Shown here piece after piece: positions 44,243 to 55,499 of a stretch of 64,000 nucleotides of DNA. The notes beneath the pieces are model-generated. The model ran no database searches, was not told the DNA's origin, and saw nothing but the letters and a program-made list of their open reading frames with translations. Position 1 is the stretch's first letter. Every line of letters starts with the position of its first letter. Position numbers and translations under genes: made by a program. This DNA is from Billgrantia gudaonensis (GTDB lineage Bacteria > Pseudomonadota > Gammaproteobacteria > Pseudomonadales > Halomonadaceae), in contig NZ_FNES01000007.1 of NCBI RefSeq assembly GCF_900100195.1, forward strand, positions 1 through 64,000, written 5' to 3'.

Positions 44243-44911
44243 ATGGACATCTACGACGTACTGCTACGCGATTTCCCCTTCCTGTTGAAGGGGCTGGGGG
44301 TGGCCATCGTGCTGTTGGCCGCCCTGTTGGCGATCGGTTTCGTGCTGGGCATGGCTATCTGCCTGGTGCAGCTCTATGGCCCCAGGACCCGGCTGATACA
44401 GTGGCCGCTGACCCTCTATGAGCGGGTGTTCAGGGGGGTGCCGATCATCATCATGCTGTTCATCTTCTTCTATGGCATATCGGGTGTCATCGACATCTCG
44501 GCCTTCGGCGCCGCCATACTGGCCATGGGGCTGCGTTCGGCGGCCTATCAGTCGCAGATATTCCGCAGTGCCTTCCAGTCGGTGCCAGCCGGGCAGATGA
44601 TGGCCGCCCGAGCCATGGGAATGTCCAAGGTCAAGGCGATTCGCCACATCGTCTTCCCTCAGGCGTCGCGGCATGCCATCGGTCCCTGGACCAACGAGTT
44701 CTCCTCGGAGATCAAGGAGACCTCCCTGGCCTATGTCATCGGGGTGGTCGAGCTGACCCGCCAGGCGCATTACATCATTACCAGTACCCAGGGCAACGTG
44801 TTGACGGTGTTCGCCGTGGTGGCGCTGCTGTATTTCATCCTCAATCGGACAGGCAACAGCCTGCTGTATGCCCTTGAACGCAAGCTGGCCGTGCCGGGCT
44901 TCGAAAAATGA
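44243..44911 (+). CDS. amino acid ABC transporter permease (HisM/GlnP family)
   Basis: A 222-residue inner-membrane permease with five or six helices and the EAA-type loop (GQMMAARAMGMSKVKAIRHIVFPQA) that contacts the ATPase, seen in part as AARAMGMSKVKAIRHI. YERVFRGVPIIIMLF is the typical N-terminal family motif. I chose the ATG at 44243 behind AGGGAAG over the upstream GTG at 44210. It pairs with the second permease at 45675. Confidence 0.92.
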   Translation: MDIYDVLLRDFPFLLKGLGVAIVLLAALLAIGFVLGMAICLVQLYGPRTRLIQWPLTLYERVFRGVPIIIMLFIFFYGISGVIDISAFGAAILAMGLRSAAYQSQIFRSAFQSVPAGQMMAARAMGMSKVKAIRHIVFPQASRHAIGPWTNEFSSEIKETSLAYVIGVVELTRQAHYIITSTQGNVLTVFAVVALLYFILNRTGNSLLYALERKLAVPGFEK

Positions 44912-44930
44912 TGCGAGAGGAACGCCGATA

Positions 44931-45671
44931 ATGGCCGACGATCTGATTCTGGACGTGCAGGATGTGAAGAAGGCTTACGACGGCCTCGAGGTGCTCAAGG
45001 GCATCGGCTTCAGTCTGAAAAAGGGTGAGACCAAGGTGCTGATCGGCCCCTCTGGTTCCGGCAAGAGCACCCTGCTGCGCTGTATCAATCACCTCACGGT
45101 ACCGGATGCCGGGCGCATCTATCTCAACGGCGATGAGGTGCTGGACTCCAACATCGACGCCATGCGGGCACGGATGGGTTTCGTCTTTCAGGACTTCAAC
45201 CTCTTCTCTCACCTGACGGTGCTCGACAACGTGCGCATCTGCCAGATCAAGGTCAAGGGGGTGGACAAGGAAACCGCTACTCAGCGGGCGCGTCGTGAAC
45301 TGGAGCGGGTCGGCCTGGGTGACAAGGCCGACGCCTATCCTGCCGAGCTCTCCGGAGGCCAGCAGCAGCGCGTCTCCATTGCTCGGGCCCTGGCGATGGA
45401 CCCCGACGTACTGCTGTTCGACGAGCCTACCTCGGCGCTGGACCCGGAGTTGACCGGCGAGGTGGTGAGGGTGATGCAGCAGTTGGCCATCGAGGGCATG
45501 ACCATGGTGGTGGTCACCCACGAGATGAGCTTCGCGAGGCAGGCGGCCGATGAGATCATCTTCATGGAGAACGGCGTCATCGTCGAGCAGGGGCCTCCGG
45601 AGTCCATGTTCAACGACTCCACTCACGAGCGGACCCGGGCCTTCCTCAACGTCATCGCGGAGCACGGGTGA
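44931..45671 (+). CDS. amino acid ABC transporter ATP-binding protein
   Basis: A 246-residue ATPase of the polar amino acid family. Walker A is [14 protein letters not shown]-loop FVFQDFNLFSHLTV, signature LSGGQQQRVSIARAL, Walker B VLLFDEPTSALDPE, and H-loop VVVTHEMSFARQ. The ATG at 44931 follows a GAGG site; the longer frame from 44868 overlaps the permease and is unlikely. It lies between the two permease genes. Confidence 0.95.
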   Translation: MADDLILDVQDVKKAYDGLEVLKGIGFSLKKGETKVLIGPSGSGKSTLLRCINHLTVPDAGRIYLNGDEVLDSNIDAMRARMGFVFQDFNLFSHLTVLDNVRICQIKVKGVDKETATQRARRELERVGLGDKADAYPAELSGGQQQRVSIARALAMDPDVLLFDEPTSALDPELTGEVVRVMQQLAIEGMTMVVVTHEMSFARQAADEIIFMENGVIVEQGPPESMFNDSTHERTRAFLNVIAEHG

Positions 45672-45674
45672 GCC

Positions 45675-46343
45675 ATGCGGGAATTCATCGAATTCGGCAT
45701 CGAGTGGCTGCCTGAGCTTCTCGAGGGGGTACCGGTCACGCTGTCGCTGTGGGTGATCGCCATCACGCTGGGCTTTTTCCTGGGGTTGGTGCTGTGCTGG
45801 GCCAGGGTCTACGGCAATCGGCTCTTCTACTGGATCAGCACCGTCTACGTGGAGCTGTTTCGCGGCACGCCCATGCTGGTGCAGATGTTCTTCATCTATC
45901 TGGGGCTGCCCCACGTAGGCATCGTGTTCGACGCCTTCACCGCAGCGGTGATCGCGATCACCCTCAATAGTGCGGCCTACCAGGCCGAGTACTTCCGCGG
46001 TTCGGTGCTGTCGGTGCCCAAGGGACAGCTGGTGGCGGCACGGGCATGCGGGATGAGCCAATGGCAGGCGATCCGCCATATCATGCTGCCCCAGGCGCTG
46101 CGCCGAGTGATCCCGCAGTGGTCCAACGAGGCGATCATCGAGCTCAAGTTCACTTCCATCGCCTACACCATCGGCGTGGTGGAGATCACTTCCATTGCTT
46201 CGGATATCGGTTCGCGCACCCTGGACTTCTTCCTGGTCTTTCTCTGGGCAGGGCTGATCTATCTGGCGCTCACCTCAACGGTGGCGAGTCTGCTGGGGCT
46301 CCTGGAGCGACGCACCTTCGTGCCCGGGGTGACGACCCACTGA
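45675..46343 (+). CDS. amino acid ABC transporter permease, second subunit
   Basis: A 222-residue permease of the same family as the one at 44243, with YVELFRGTPMLVQMFFIYLG near residues 54-73 and the EAA-type loop VAARACGMSQWQAIRHIMLPQAL. It begins 3 bp after the ATPase stop. It forms a heterodimeric channel with the first permease. A strong bidirectional hairpin terminator follows (46408-46441). Confidence 0.92.
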   Translation: MREFIEFGIEWLPELLEGVPVTLSLWVIAITLGFFLGLVLCWARVYGNRLFYWISTVYVELFRGTPMLVQMFFIYLGLPHVGIVFDAFTAAVIAITLNSAAYQAEYFRGSVLSVPKGQLVAARACGMSQWQAIRHIMLPQALRRVIPQWSNEAIIELKFTSIAYTIGVVEITSIASDIGSRTLDFFLVFLWAGLIYLALTSTVASLLGLLERRTFVPGVTTH

Positions 46344-46407
46344 CACTCACGGGCTACCCCAGCGACCTTCCTGGCCGGGCAAGAGGTCACGCACAGGGGC
46401 AACGAGA

Positions 46408-46441
46408 AGACGCCCGGGTGCCGAACGGCACCCGGGCGTCT
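46408..46441. terminator. bidirectional intrinsic-type terminator
   Basis: AGACGCCCGGGTGCC, a GAAC loop, and the exact complement form a 15-bp perfect stem between the convergent permease and katG genes. There is only a very short T content after the stem, but position and strength indicate a shared transcription stop. Confidence 0.75.
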
Positions 46442-46479
46442 CTGTACAGGCCGGGCTGGGCGCCCGGCCGCTGCCGTCA

Positions 46480-48816
<2,337 letters not shown>

Positions 48817-48853
48817 TCAATGCAGCATTCCCGAAGGTTGCGATAGGTATTAC

Positions 48854-49843
48854 TTATCGCCGATGCGACCGGTCACGCTCGAGCCCTGCGAAGCCTCGGG
48901 GTGAGGGGACTGTCAGGCTCAGCGTGTCGGTCTCGCCCATCAGGAAGTCCCGATTGATCTCAAGGGCTTCGCGAAGAAAATCCCACAGCAGGCGAACGCG
49001 GGCCAATTGGCGCTGCTCCTGGCGGGCCGTGATCCAGAACTGTCGCACCACGTCGACGTCGCCCGACAGCACGTTGACCAGCGAGGCGCTGGGGGCGGCC
49101 ATGAAACAGGGCAGTACCGCCAGTCCGGCGCCGTGCAGACAGGCGGCGTGCTGAGTGGTCACGCTGGTGCTGCGCATGGCGAAATGGGGGCCGGGATGGC
49201 CGACCACCGCCGGGTCGAGCAGGGGATCGAGGTAATTGAGCTGCTCGCTGAAGATCAGGTCGTCGACGTAGCCGATCAGCCGATGGCGGCTCAGCGCAGC
49301 AAGGGTTTCTGGCGTGCCATGACGAGCCAGATAGTCGCGGCTGCCGTAGAGACGCAGGCGATAGTCGCACAGCCGCGAGATCACCAAGCCGGGGCTTGCC
49401 GGGCGCTCGACGGTGATGGCCAGATCCGCTTCGTGGCGGCTCAGGTTGACCACTCGCGGCAGGGCGAGCAGGTCCAGAGTGATGCCGGGGTGTCGCTCGC
49501 AGAAGGCCGAGAGCAGCGGGGCGATCACCCAGGTGCCGAAGCCTTCGGTCACTCCCAGACGGATCTGGCCGCTGATCTGGTGGTTCTTGTCGGTGAGGTT
49601 CTCGCTGGCCTCGAAGGCGTGACGAGCCATCTCTTCGGCATGGGCGAGCAATTGCTGGCCGGCTTCGGTGAGGTGGTAGCCGTGGGTGCTACGCTCGAAG
49701 AGCTGGGTATTGAGCTGCCGTTCGAAGCGGCGCGTACGCCGCGACAGGGTCGAGTGGTCCAGCCCCAGGCGGCGGGCGGCATCGGTCAGACGCTGGCTGC
49801 GTGCCACCTCGAGGAAGATGTGAATGTCCTGCCAGTCGAGCAT
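48854..49843 (-). CDS. LysR-family transcriptional regulator, divergent from mmsA
   Basis: A 329-residue LysR regulator. The helix-turn-helix is MLDWQDIHIFLEVARSQRLTD with DHSTLSRRTRRFE; the effector domain begins GQIRLGVTEGFGTWV. I chose the ATG at 49843, the usual start for this family, over the longer frame to 49885. It is divergent from mmsA across about 187 bp and so is the probable controller of that gene. katG follows in the same direction after 190 bp. It does not show the OxyR redox cysteine pair. Confidence 0.9.
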   Translation of the reverse strand: MLDWQDIHIFLEVARSQRLTDAARRLGLDHSTLSRRTRRFERQLNTQLFERSTHGYHLTEAGQQLLAHAEEMARHAFEASENLTDKNHQISGQIRLGVTEGFGTWVIAPLLSAFCERHPGITLDLLALPRVVNLSRHEADLAITVERPASPGLVISRLCDYRLRLYGSRDYLARHGTPETLAALSRHRLIGYVDDLIFSEQLNYLDPLLDPAVVGHPGPHFAMRSTSVTTQHAACLHGAGLAVLPCFMAAPSASLVNVLSGDVDVVRQFWITARQEQRQLARVRLLWDFLREALEINRDFLMGETDTLSLTVPSPRGFAGLERDRSHRR

Positions 49844-50030
49844 GGGGGCGGCTCCGGGGCGTTCTGTGCATGAGCGCACAAGCAATGTGCCTGAGTGCCC
49901 GTTGTCACGCCATCCGACGTCTGGATAGACTCAATGATAACTCACTTCGTGTTTTTATACACATAAAGTCTAATCGCACGTCGTGTCGCCACAACAACTC
50001 AAGATCGTCTCGAGAGAGGAGTACGCCACC

Positions 50031-51530
50031 ATGTCCGTTCGCGAAATTCCCATGTACATCGACGGCCAGGCCGTCCCGTCCCAGAGCGGGGACTGGCGCG
50101 ACGTGGTCAACCCGGCTACTCAGGAAGTGGTCGCGCGGGTGCCGTTCTGCACTGCCGATGAAGTGGAGCGTGCCGTAGCCAGCGCCAAGGCGGCCTTCAA
50201 GGAGTGGCGCAAGGTGCCGCTGGCCAAGCGCATGCGCATCATGCTCAAGCTGCAGGCGCTGATCCGCGAGAACACCGACGAGCTGGCTGCGCTGATCACC
50301 GAGGAACACGGCAAGACCCTGCCCGATGCTGCCGGCGAGGTGGGTCGGGGACTGGAAGTGGTGGAGCATGCCTGTTCGATCACCAGCCTGCAGCTGGGCG
50401 AACTGGCCGAGAACGCCGCCAGCGAAGTGGACGTCTACACCATGCACCAGCCGCTGGGTGTGGGCGCCGGCATCACCGCCTTCAACTTCCCGATCATGCT
50501 GCCCTGCTTCATGTTCCCGCTGGCCATCGCCACCGGCAACACCTTCGTGCTCAAGCCCTCCGAACAGGATCCGAGTTCCACCATGCGCCTGGTCGAGCTG
50601 GCCCACGAAGCGGGTATCCCGGCGGGCGTGCTCAACGTGGTGCACGGTGGGCCCGACGTAGCCAACCAGATCGCCGATCACGCCGACATCAAGGCGCTCT
50701 CCTTCATCGGTTCCACCCACGTGGGTTCACTGCTCTACAATCGCGCCGCTGCCGCCGGCAAGCGCATGCAGTCGATGATGGGGGCCAAGAACCACTGCGT
50801 GGTGATGCCCGATGCCAACCGCAGCCAGGCCATCAACAACCTGCTCGGTTCCGCCTTCGGTGCCGCCGGCCAGCGCTGCATGGCCAATTCCGTGGTGGTG
50901 CTGGTGGGGGATGCCCGCGAATGGCTGGATGACATCGTCGAGGGTGCACGCAACATGAAGGTGGGCCCCGGCACCCAGCGCGATGCCGATCTCGGCCCGC
51001 TGGTCTCGCCAGCGGCCAAGGAGCGCGTGGAACGCTTGATCGCCACCGGCGAGCAGGAGGGAGCCAGGCTGCTGGTGGACGGTCGCGGATGTCAGGTGGA
51101 GGGCTATCCCGACGGCAACTTCGTCGGCCCCACCCTGTTCAGTGATGTGACCGCCGAGATGACCATCTACCGCGAGGAGATCTTCGGACCGGTGCTGTGC
51201 GTGGTGAGCGTCGACACCCTGGACGAGGCGATCGAGTTCATCAATGCCAACCCCAACGGCAACGGCACCTCCATCTTCACCAATTCCGGCTGGGTGGCAC
51301 GCCGCTTCGAGACCGACATCGACGTCGGCCAGGTGGGCATCAACGTGCCGATTCCGGTGCCGGTGGCCTATTTCAGCTTCACCGGCTCGCGGGCCTCGAA
51401 GCTGGGCGACCTGGGACCCAACGGCAAGCAGGCCATTGCCTTCTGGACACAGACCAAGACCGTCACCGCTCGCTGGTTCGAGCCGGAAAACGTCTCCAGC
51501 GGCATCAACAGCACGATCTCGCTGAGCTGA
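50031..51530 (+). CDS. mmsA: methylmalonate-semialdehyde dehydrogenase (acylating)
   Basis: A 499-residue CoA-acylating aldehyde dehydrogenase of valine and thymine breakdown, converting methylmalonate or malonate semialdehyde to propionyl- or acetyl-CoA. The catalytic Cys is C283 in GAAGQRCMANS; ITAFNFPIMLPCFMFPLAI and LKPSEQDP are MmsA-specific, and EEIFGPVLCVV is a general ALDH motif. The ATG at 50031 sits 9 bp behind GAGAGGAG. No mmsB gene is adjacent. The stop is followed by a strong terminator. Confidence 0.95.
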   Translation: MSVREIPMYIDGQAVPSQSGDWRDVVNPATQEVVARVPFCTADEVERAVASAKAAFKEWRKVPLAKRMRIMLKLQALIRENTDELAALITEEHGKTLPDAAGEVGRGLEVVEHACSITSLQLGELAENAASEVDVYTMHQPLGVGAGITAFNFPIMLPCFMFPLAIATGNTFVLKPSEQDPSSTMRLVELAHEAGIPAGVLNVVHGGPDVANQIADHADIKALSFIGSTHVGSLLYNRAAAAGKRMQSMMGAKNHCVVMPDANRSQAINNLLGSAFGAAGQRCMANSVVVLVGDAREWLDDIVEGARNMKVGPGTQRDADLGPLVSPAAKERVERLIATGEQEGARLLVDGRGCQVEGYPDGNFVGPTLFSDVTAEMTIYREEIFGPVLCVVSVDTLDEAIEFINANPNGNGTSIFTNSGWVARRFETDIDVGQVGINVPIPVPVAYFSFTGSRASKLGDLGPNGKQAIAFWTQTKTVTARWFEPENVSSGINSTISLS

Positions 51531-51561
51531 CGTTCCTCGCCTGGTCACGACTGGCATCACC

Positions 51562-51594
51562 ACGGCCCCGCCTCGCCAGAGGCGGGGCCGTTTG
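51562..51594 (+). terminator. intrinsic terminator after mmsA
   Basis: ACGGCCCCGCCTC, a GCCA loop, and the exact complement make a 13-bp stem, followed by TTT. It lies about 30 bp behind the mmsA stop. Confidence 0.85.
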
Positions 51595-51660
51595 GGTGTA
51601 GGGATGTGCTGCACTGGCAGCGGCATGAGGAAGGTTCGGGGTTCGACTTTTGCAGGCAGT

Positions 51661-51678
51661 GTTTACGTTGACGTTAAC
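51661..51678. promoter_or_regulatory. palindromic operator, LiuR/MerR-like
   Basis: GTTTACGTTGACGTTAAC is an 18-bp near-palindrome of the form GTTnACGTnnACGTnAAC, 46 bp upstream of the next gene start. The shape resembles operators of MerR-type regulators of branched-chain catabolism such as LiuR. Next to mmsA (valine degradation) that link is attractive but unproven. Confidence 0.5.
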
Positions 51679-51724
51679 TGCTATTTTGATGGAGTCGGCA
51701 ACAACCACAACACCAGGAGTCGTC

Positions 51725-52324
51725 ATGACCGCCGCCATCAGCCGTTTCCCCGTGCCCGAGAACCTCGAGGATCTGCCTACCGACGTTCGCGATGCCATTT
51801 TCGCCGTGCAGGAGAAGGCCGGCTTCGTGCCCAACGTCTTCCTGATGCTGGCACATCGGCCGGACGAGTTCCGTGCCTTCTTCGCCTATCACGACGCCTT
51901 GATGGAGCGAGAGTCGGACACCCTCACCAAAGCCGAGAAGGAGATGATCGTGGTGACCACCAGCGCCCGCAATCGCTGCCTCTACTGCGTGGTGGCCCAT
52001 GGCGCGCTGGTGCGCATCTACGGCAAGAACCCGCTGCTCGCCGACCAGGTCGCGGTCAACCATCGCACCGCGCCGCTCAGCGAGCGGCATCGCGTGATGC
52101 TCGATTTCGCTGTGTACTGTGGCCTGGAGGTGGGCGAGCTCGACGACGAATGGGAAATGCGGCTGATCGAGGTGGGTTTCACGCGCGACGACATCTGGGA
52201 CATCGGTGCCATCGCTGCCTTCTTTGCCCTCTCCAATCGCTTGGTCTCGCTCACCGGCACGCCGCCCAATCCGGAGTTCTACCTCATGGGGCGGGTGCCG
52301 CGAGAGAAGCCAGCGGAGCGGTAG
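51725..52324 (+). CDS. carboxymuconolactone decarboxylase / AhpD-family protein (peroxidase-related)
   Basis: A 199-residue all-helical protein of the CMD/AhpD superfamily. The redox motif CLYCVVAHG gives two cysteines separated by two residues and a following His, as in AhpD-like peroxidases. Flanking family motifs are VPNVFLMLAHRPDEF and LTKAEKEMIVVTTSARN. The start at 51725 follows AGGAG; the open frame upstream to 51650 has no ribosome site. It stands alone with a palindromic operator. The role is probably peroxide or carbonyl detoxification. Confidence 0.88.
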   Translation: MTAAISRFPVPENLEDLPTDVRDAIFAVQEKAGFVPNVFLMLAHRPDEFRAFFAYHDALMERESDTLTKAEKEMIVVTTSARNRCLYCVVAHGALVRIYGKNPLLADQVAVNHRTAPLSERHRVMLDFAVYCGLEVGELDDEWEMRLIEVGFTRDDIWDIGAIAAFFALSNRLVSLTGTPPNPEFYLMGRVPREKPAER

Positions 52325-52339
52325 CCTCCCGGCGTTGGA

Positions 52340-53026
52340 TCAGCGCCGCGCGGCGAGCCGGCACTCCTCCAGCAACTGCAGGACCGGCGCCAGCTGGCTG
52401 ATGTGCAGGACCATGAGCGTATCGCCGCTGGCGCCATGGGTGGGTGCCACCACGGCGAATTCGCCCTCCTCGACGTGGAATTCGTGAATCTCACGAGGGC
52501 CTTCGGGCGTTTCGCAGAAGATGGAGCGGTAGGTGTCGTCTTCGCCGTAGGTGAGGCGGTGGTAGACCTTGAAGAAGGTATACAGGTAGAGCCCTTGCTC
52601 GAAGGCAGGCCAGCGTGCGGGGCTGTTGCGCGTCTCCTCGTCGAGAGACTGACCTTGGGCTTCGGCGCGGGCGATGGCCTCGGCCAGCGGCTGGGCCAGC
52701 AGGGAAGTGGCGTCGTCCTGCGGCAGCGGCTGCTGGGCCTCGAAGGCGCGTTGATAGCGCTGGGTCACGGACGCGAAGTCGTCCAGCGAAGCGATGCGGT
52801 GGTCGCTGTGCTCGAGGTCCGCCGGTTCGAAGCCACCGTTCTCCCACCCATGAATGATCCGCACCCAGAGCCGCCTTTCGTCCATGGGCTGACGGATCAG
52901 CGCGTCGATGGCCACGCGCAGGTGCAACAGGCGTTCGATGACCTCGTTGCCGAAGGCGGTGTAGGGCTCGGCGAAGATGTCGTGCAGGCGGCCGGGGGCG
53001 TGTTCCTTGGCTTCGGAGTAAGGCAT
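52340..53026 (-). CDS. hypothetical cytosolic protein
   Basis: A 228-residue acidic protein with no signal peptide or membrane helix and no domain I can name. Visible features are an N-terminal helical half (FAEPYTAFGNEVIERLLHLR) and a predicted beta C-terminal half with EIHEFHVEEGEFAVVAPTHG and LMVLHISQLAPVLQLLEE. Convergent with the CMD-family gene and divergent from the TPP riboswitch unit. Composition and codon choice match the host, so it looks like a lineage-specific core gene. Confidence 0.65.
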   Translation of the reverse strand: MPYSEAKEHAPGRLHDIFAEPYTAFGNEVIERLLHLRVAIDALIRQPMDERRLWVRIIHGWENGGFEPADLEHSDHRIASLDDFASVTQRYQRAFEAQQPLPQDDATSLLAQPLAEAIARAEAQGQSLDEETRNSPARWPAFEQGLYLYTFFKVYHRLTYGEDDTYRSIFCETPEGPREIHEFHVEEGEFAVVAPTHGASGDTLMVLHISQLAPVLQLLEECRLAARR

Positions 53027-53173
53027 GGCGGTCTCGGTGTCGTTGGCGTGCGACAGGCATCAAATGGGGAGTATGACCATTGGGGCTGGCCGATGGAAGC
53101 CTGCGCGACCTTTACAGGGGCACTGCCACGACCGAAGATGAACCTTCCGGCACTGCCGGGCTTGCATTCATTC

Positions 53174-53278
53174 ACTGTCGCCAGGGGAGTCTCGGCCGTC
53201 GATGGGCCGGAGACTGAGAAAGCGCCGTGCGCTGACCCTGGAACCTGATCCGGTTGATACCGGCGGAGGAAGTGCGAC
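53174..53278 (+). promoter_or_regulatory. TPP (thi-box) riboswitch
   Basis: The leader carries the aptamer core in order: AGGGG (53183-53187), the stem TCTCGGCC / GGCCGGAGA, CTGAGA, then GCTGACCCTGGAACCTGATC, then GGTTGATACCGGCGGAGGAA. These are the invariant blocks of the thiamine pyrophosphate riboswitch (CTGAGA, ACCTGATC, ATACCGGCG). The 3' end includes GGAGGA, which is also the ribosome site of the next ATG, so ligand binding probably blocks translation. The exact closing stem (GTCGC with GCGAC, or CACT with AGTG) is not settled. Confidence 0.93.
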
Positions 53279-54667
53279 ATGCCTTATCTGATGTCCGCCG
53301 TGCTCGGCGCGGCGCTGCTGTGTTTTGCGGTTCTGGGTCTGAGAGCGCGCCGCGCCGGTGGCCCCCTCGACGACTATGTGACGGCCCGGAATTCCCAGGG
53401 AGCCCAGACCCTCGGCCTCTCCTTCCTGGCATCGGGGATGGGGGCCTGGATCCTGTTCGCGCCGCCGGAAATCGGCGCCTTCGTGGGGCCGCTGGCGCTG
53501 GCCGGCTATGCCATCGGTTCGGCACTGCCCTTCATCGTGCTGGGGCTCTATGGGCCGGCCATTCGTCGTCGCCTGCCCGAAGGGCGCAGCATCGGGGAGT
53601 TCGCCGAGGCTTGCTATGGGGTCGGCGTGCGCCGTTGGGTGTCGCTGGTGTCGATCCTCTACATGGCCTGCTTCCTGGCTGCGGAGTTGACCGCCATCGG
53701 CTCGATCACCGCACTGCTCTCCGACGTGCCGCCGGGGCTGGTGATCATCGGCGTGGCCGTCACCACGCTGCTCTACACCGCAGTGGGTGGGCTGCGCGCG
53801 AGCCTGGCGACCGATCGCTGGCAGGCATGGCTGCTGATCGCCCTGCTGCTGGTGGTGGGGGGCGTGGCACTGGTGCGGCTGCCCGCGATGCCCGATGCCG
53901 CAGCACTGCCGTCGGTTCCCGTCGGCAGTGCCCTGGGCGTGGCGCTGACCCTGATCATCGCCGTGACGGCCGCCAACCTCTTCCATCAGGGCTACTGGCA
54001 GCGGGTCTGGGCGGCCAGGGACGATCGGGCGCTGGGTCGTGGTGCCTGGCTGGGCGGAGGTACCACCGTGCTGGTCGTGGCGCTGGTCGGCGGGTTGGGC
54101 ATGCTGGCCGCCATGAGCGGCGTGGCGTTGGGCGAGCCGCCGATTCCCTTCTTTGCGCTGCTTTCCCAGGCGCCAGGATGGCTCTCGCTACCGGCGCTGG
54201 TACTGGCGGTGACCCTGGTGGCTTCCAGCGTGGATACCCTGCAGAACGGCATTGCCTCGCTGGTGGTCGCGGGCAGTGGTCGCCGGGGGCTGGCGATTCG
54301 TGGGGCGCGCTGGGTCACGCTGGCGCTAATGGTGCCGGTGGTGGTCGTGGCGCTGCAGGGGTTGTCGGTGTTGCGTCTGTTCCTGATCGCCGATCTGCTG
54401 TGTGCCGCCATCGTGGTGCCGGTGCTGCTGGGACTGTGGCGGCGCATGAGCCCTCTGGCCGCCGTGGCCGGCGGCGTGGCGGGCATGGCCGGCGCCGTGC
54501 TGCCGGGCTGGATGGTGCAGGGCAGCCTGACGGCCGGCCTGGTGGCGGCTAGCTTCCCCGGCGGGGTGCCGACGCTGCCGCCTTTCCTGGGGGCGCTCGT
54601 GGCCTCGACGCTGGTCAGCGTGTCGATCGCCTGGGGCCGGCCGGCGTGCCGCCAGGCGCATCGCTGA
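53279..54667 (+). CDS. sodium:solute symporter, probable thiamine or HMP transporter
   Basis: A 462-residue SSS-family transporter with 12-13 hydrophobic helices. Family-like elements include LSFLASGMGAWILFAPPEIG, TAVGGLRASLATDRWQAW and ANLFHQGYWQRVWAA. The gene directly follows a TPP riboswitch whose 3' end holds its ribosome site, so it belongs to thiamine metabolism. An SSS member under thi-box control has been proposed as a hydroxymethylpyrimidine transporter in other bacteria (ThiV). Substrate is inferred from regulation only. Confidence 0.88.
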   Translation: MPYLMSAVLGAALLCFAVLGLRARRAGGPLDDYVTARNSQGAQTLGLSFLASGMGAWILFAPPEIGAFVGPLALAGYAIGSALPFIVLGLYGPAIRRRLPEGRSIGEFAEACYGVGVRRWVSLVSILYMACFLAAELTAIGSITALLSDVPPGLVIIGVAVTTLLYTAVGGLRASLATDRWQAWLLIALLLVVGGVALVRLPAMPDAAALPSVPVGSALGVALTLIIAVTAANLFHQGYWQRVWAARDDRALGRGAWLGGGTTVLVVALVGGLGMLAAMSGVALGEPPIPFFALLSQAPGWLSLPALVLAVTLVASSVDTLQNGIASLVVAGSGRRGLAIRGARWVTLALMVPVVVVALQGLSVLRLFLIADLLCAAIVVPVLLGLWRRMSPLAAVAGGVAGMAGAVLPGWMVQGSLTAGLVAASFPGGVPTLPPFLGALVASTLVSVSIAWGRPACRQAHR

Positions 54668-54672
54668 AGAGC

Positions 54673-55347
54673 TTATTGGGACAGTGCCGAGCCCATCATG
54701 TCCTCGAAGGTCTGGGCGTCTTCGGGCAGTTCGAAGCGTGCCGTGTCGGGGCTCTCGCCGCTGAGCGAGGTCAGGCGGAAGCGGTCGCCGAAGCGCAGCA
54801 GGCCCAGCTCGCGCTCGGCCAGGGCAGCGGCGACGGCATCCGCTTCGCCGGTCATCGACTGCTGGTAGGCGTCGAAGCCGGTCGAGAGTTCGCGCACCCG
54901 GGCGTCGTCGCTGAGCACCAGCTCGTCTTCGTGGCGGTTGCCGGCCTTGTCCGTCCAGGACATTAGGTAGATATCGCCCTCGACCCCGGCCACGGTTTCG
55001 GTCTCGCCCGTGGCTTCCAGCGAGTTGACCTCGCTGGCCTGCTCGCTGGCAATGGCCGGGTCGCCAGCGGCATCGCCGGCCATGCCTTCCGCCATTTCCC
55101 GGAGCTTGGCCATTTCCATGATCACGGTCTGCCCCTGCATATTGCTGACCATGTAGCCCTCGCCGTCCTTGAGCAGCATGAAGCCAGCCTGCGACTGATC
55201 GGGGAAGTCCATGCGCAGGTCGTCTCCCGCCCAGCTCACTTCCACCACGGCGTGATTCTGGCCGCTGCCGCTTTCCATGGTGGCCATGCCGTCGGCGAGG
55301 GCGGGCAGGGCGGTGGCCATCAGCAGGCCGGTGATGAGAGGTCGCAT
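54673..55347 (-). CDS. secreted acidic protein of unknown function
   Basis: A 224-residue protein with a signal peptide (residues 1-18, ending TALPALA). The mature part is acidic and opens with GMATMESGSGQNHAVVEVSW, with strand-rich blocks (DDLRMDFPDQSQAGFMLLKDG, then VSNMQGQTVIMEM), which recalls the DUF4412-like periplasmic proteins. That link is from pattern only. I take the ATG at 55347 over the frame start at 55398. Convergent with the symporter gene 5 bp away. Confidence 0.7.
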   Translation of the reverse strand: MRPLITGLLMATALPALADGMATMESGSGQNHAVVEVSWAGDDLRMDFPDQSQAGFMLLKDGEGYMVSNMQGQTVIMEMAKLREMAEGMAGDAAGDPAIASEQASEVNSLEATGETETVAGVEGDIYLMSWTDKAGNRHEDELVLSDDARVRELSTGFDAYQQSMTGEADAVAAALAERELGLLRFGDRFRLTSLSGESPDTARFELPEDAQTFEDMMGSALSQ

Positions 55348-55499
55348 AGCGTCTCCTGTGTATTCTCGAGATGGTGGATACCTTAGCCTAGCAGCCAAAC
55401 GTCGGCGTTTGACCCCTGTCTTTCGACGGGGGAGTTGTCAGGCGGCGCTCGGGCAGCCACCCTCTGTAAGATTCCCTGAGCGAACCGAGGAGGCCGCCC

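Noticed and set aside
48840..48860. GCGATA..TATCGC hairpin at the end of the LysR gene as a terminator
   Set aside because: Six-base stem with a nine-base loop and no T-run; too weak to call.
48854..49843. Naming the LysR gene oxyR because katG is next to it
   Set aside because: It is divergent from mmsA, separated from katG by 190 bp, and the spacing and context of its cysteines do not match the OxyR pair.
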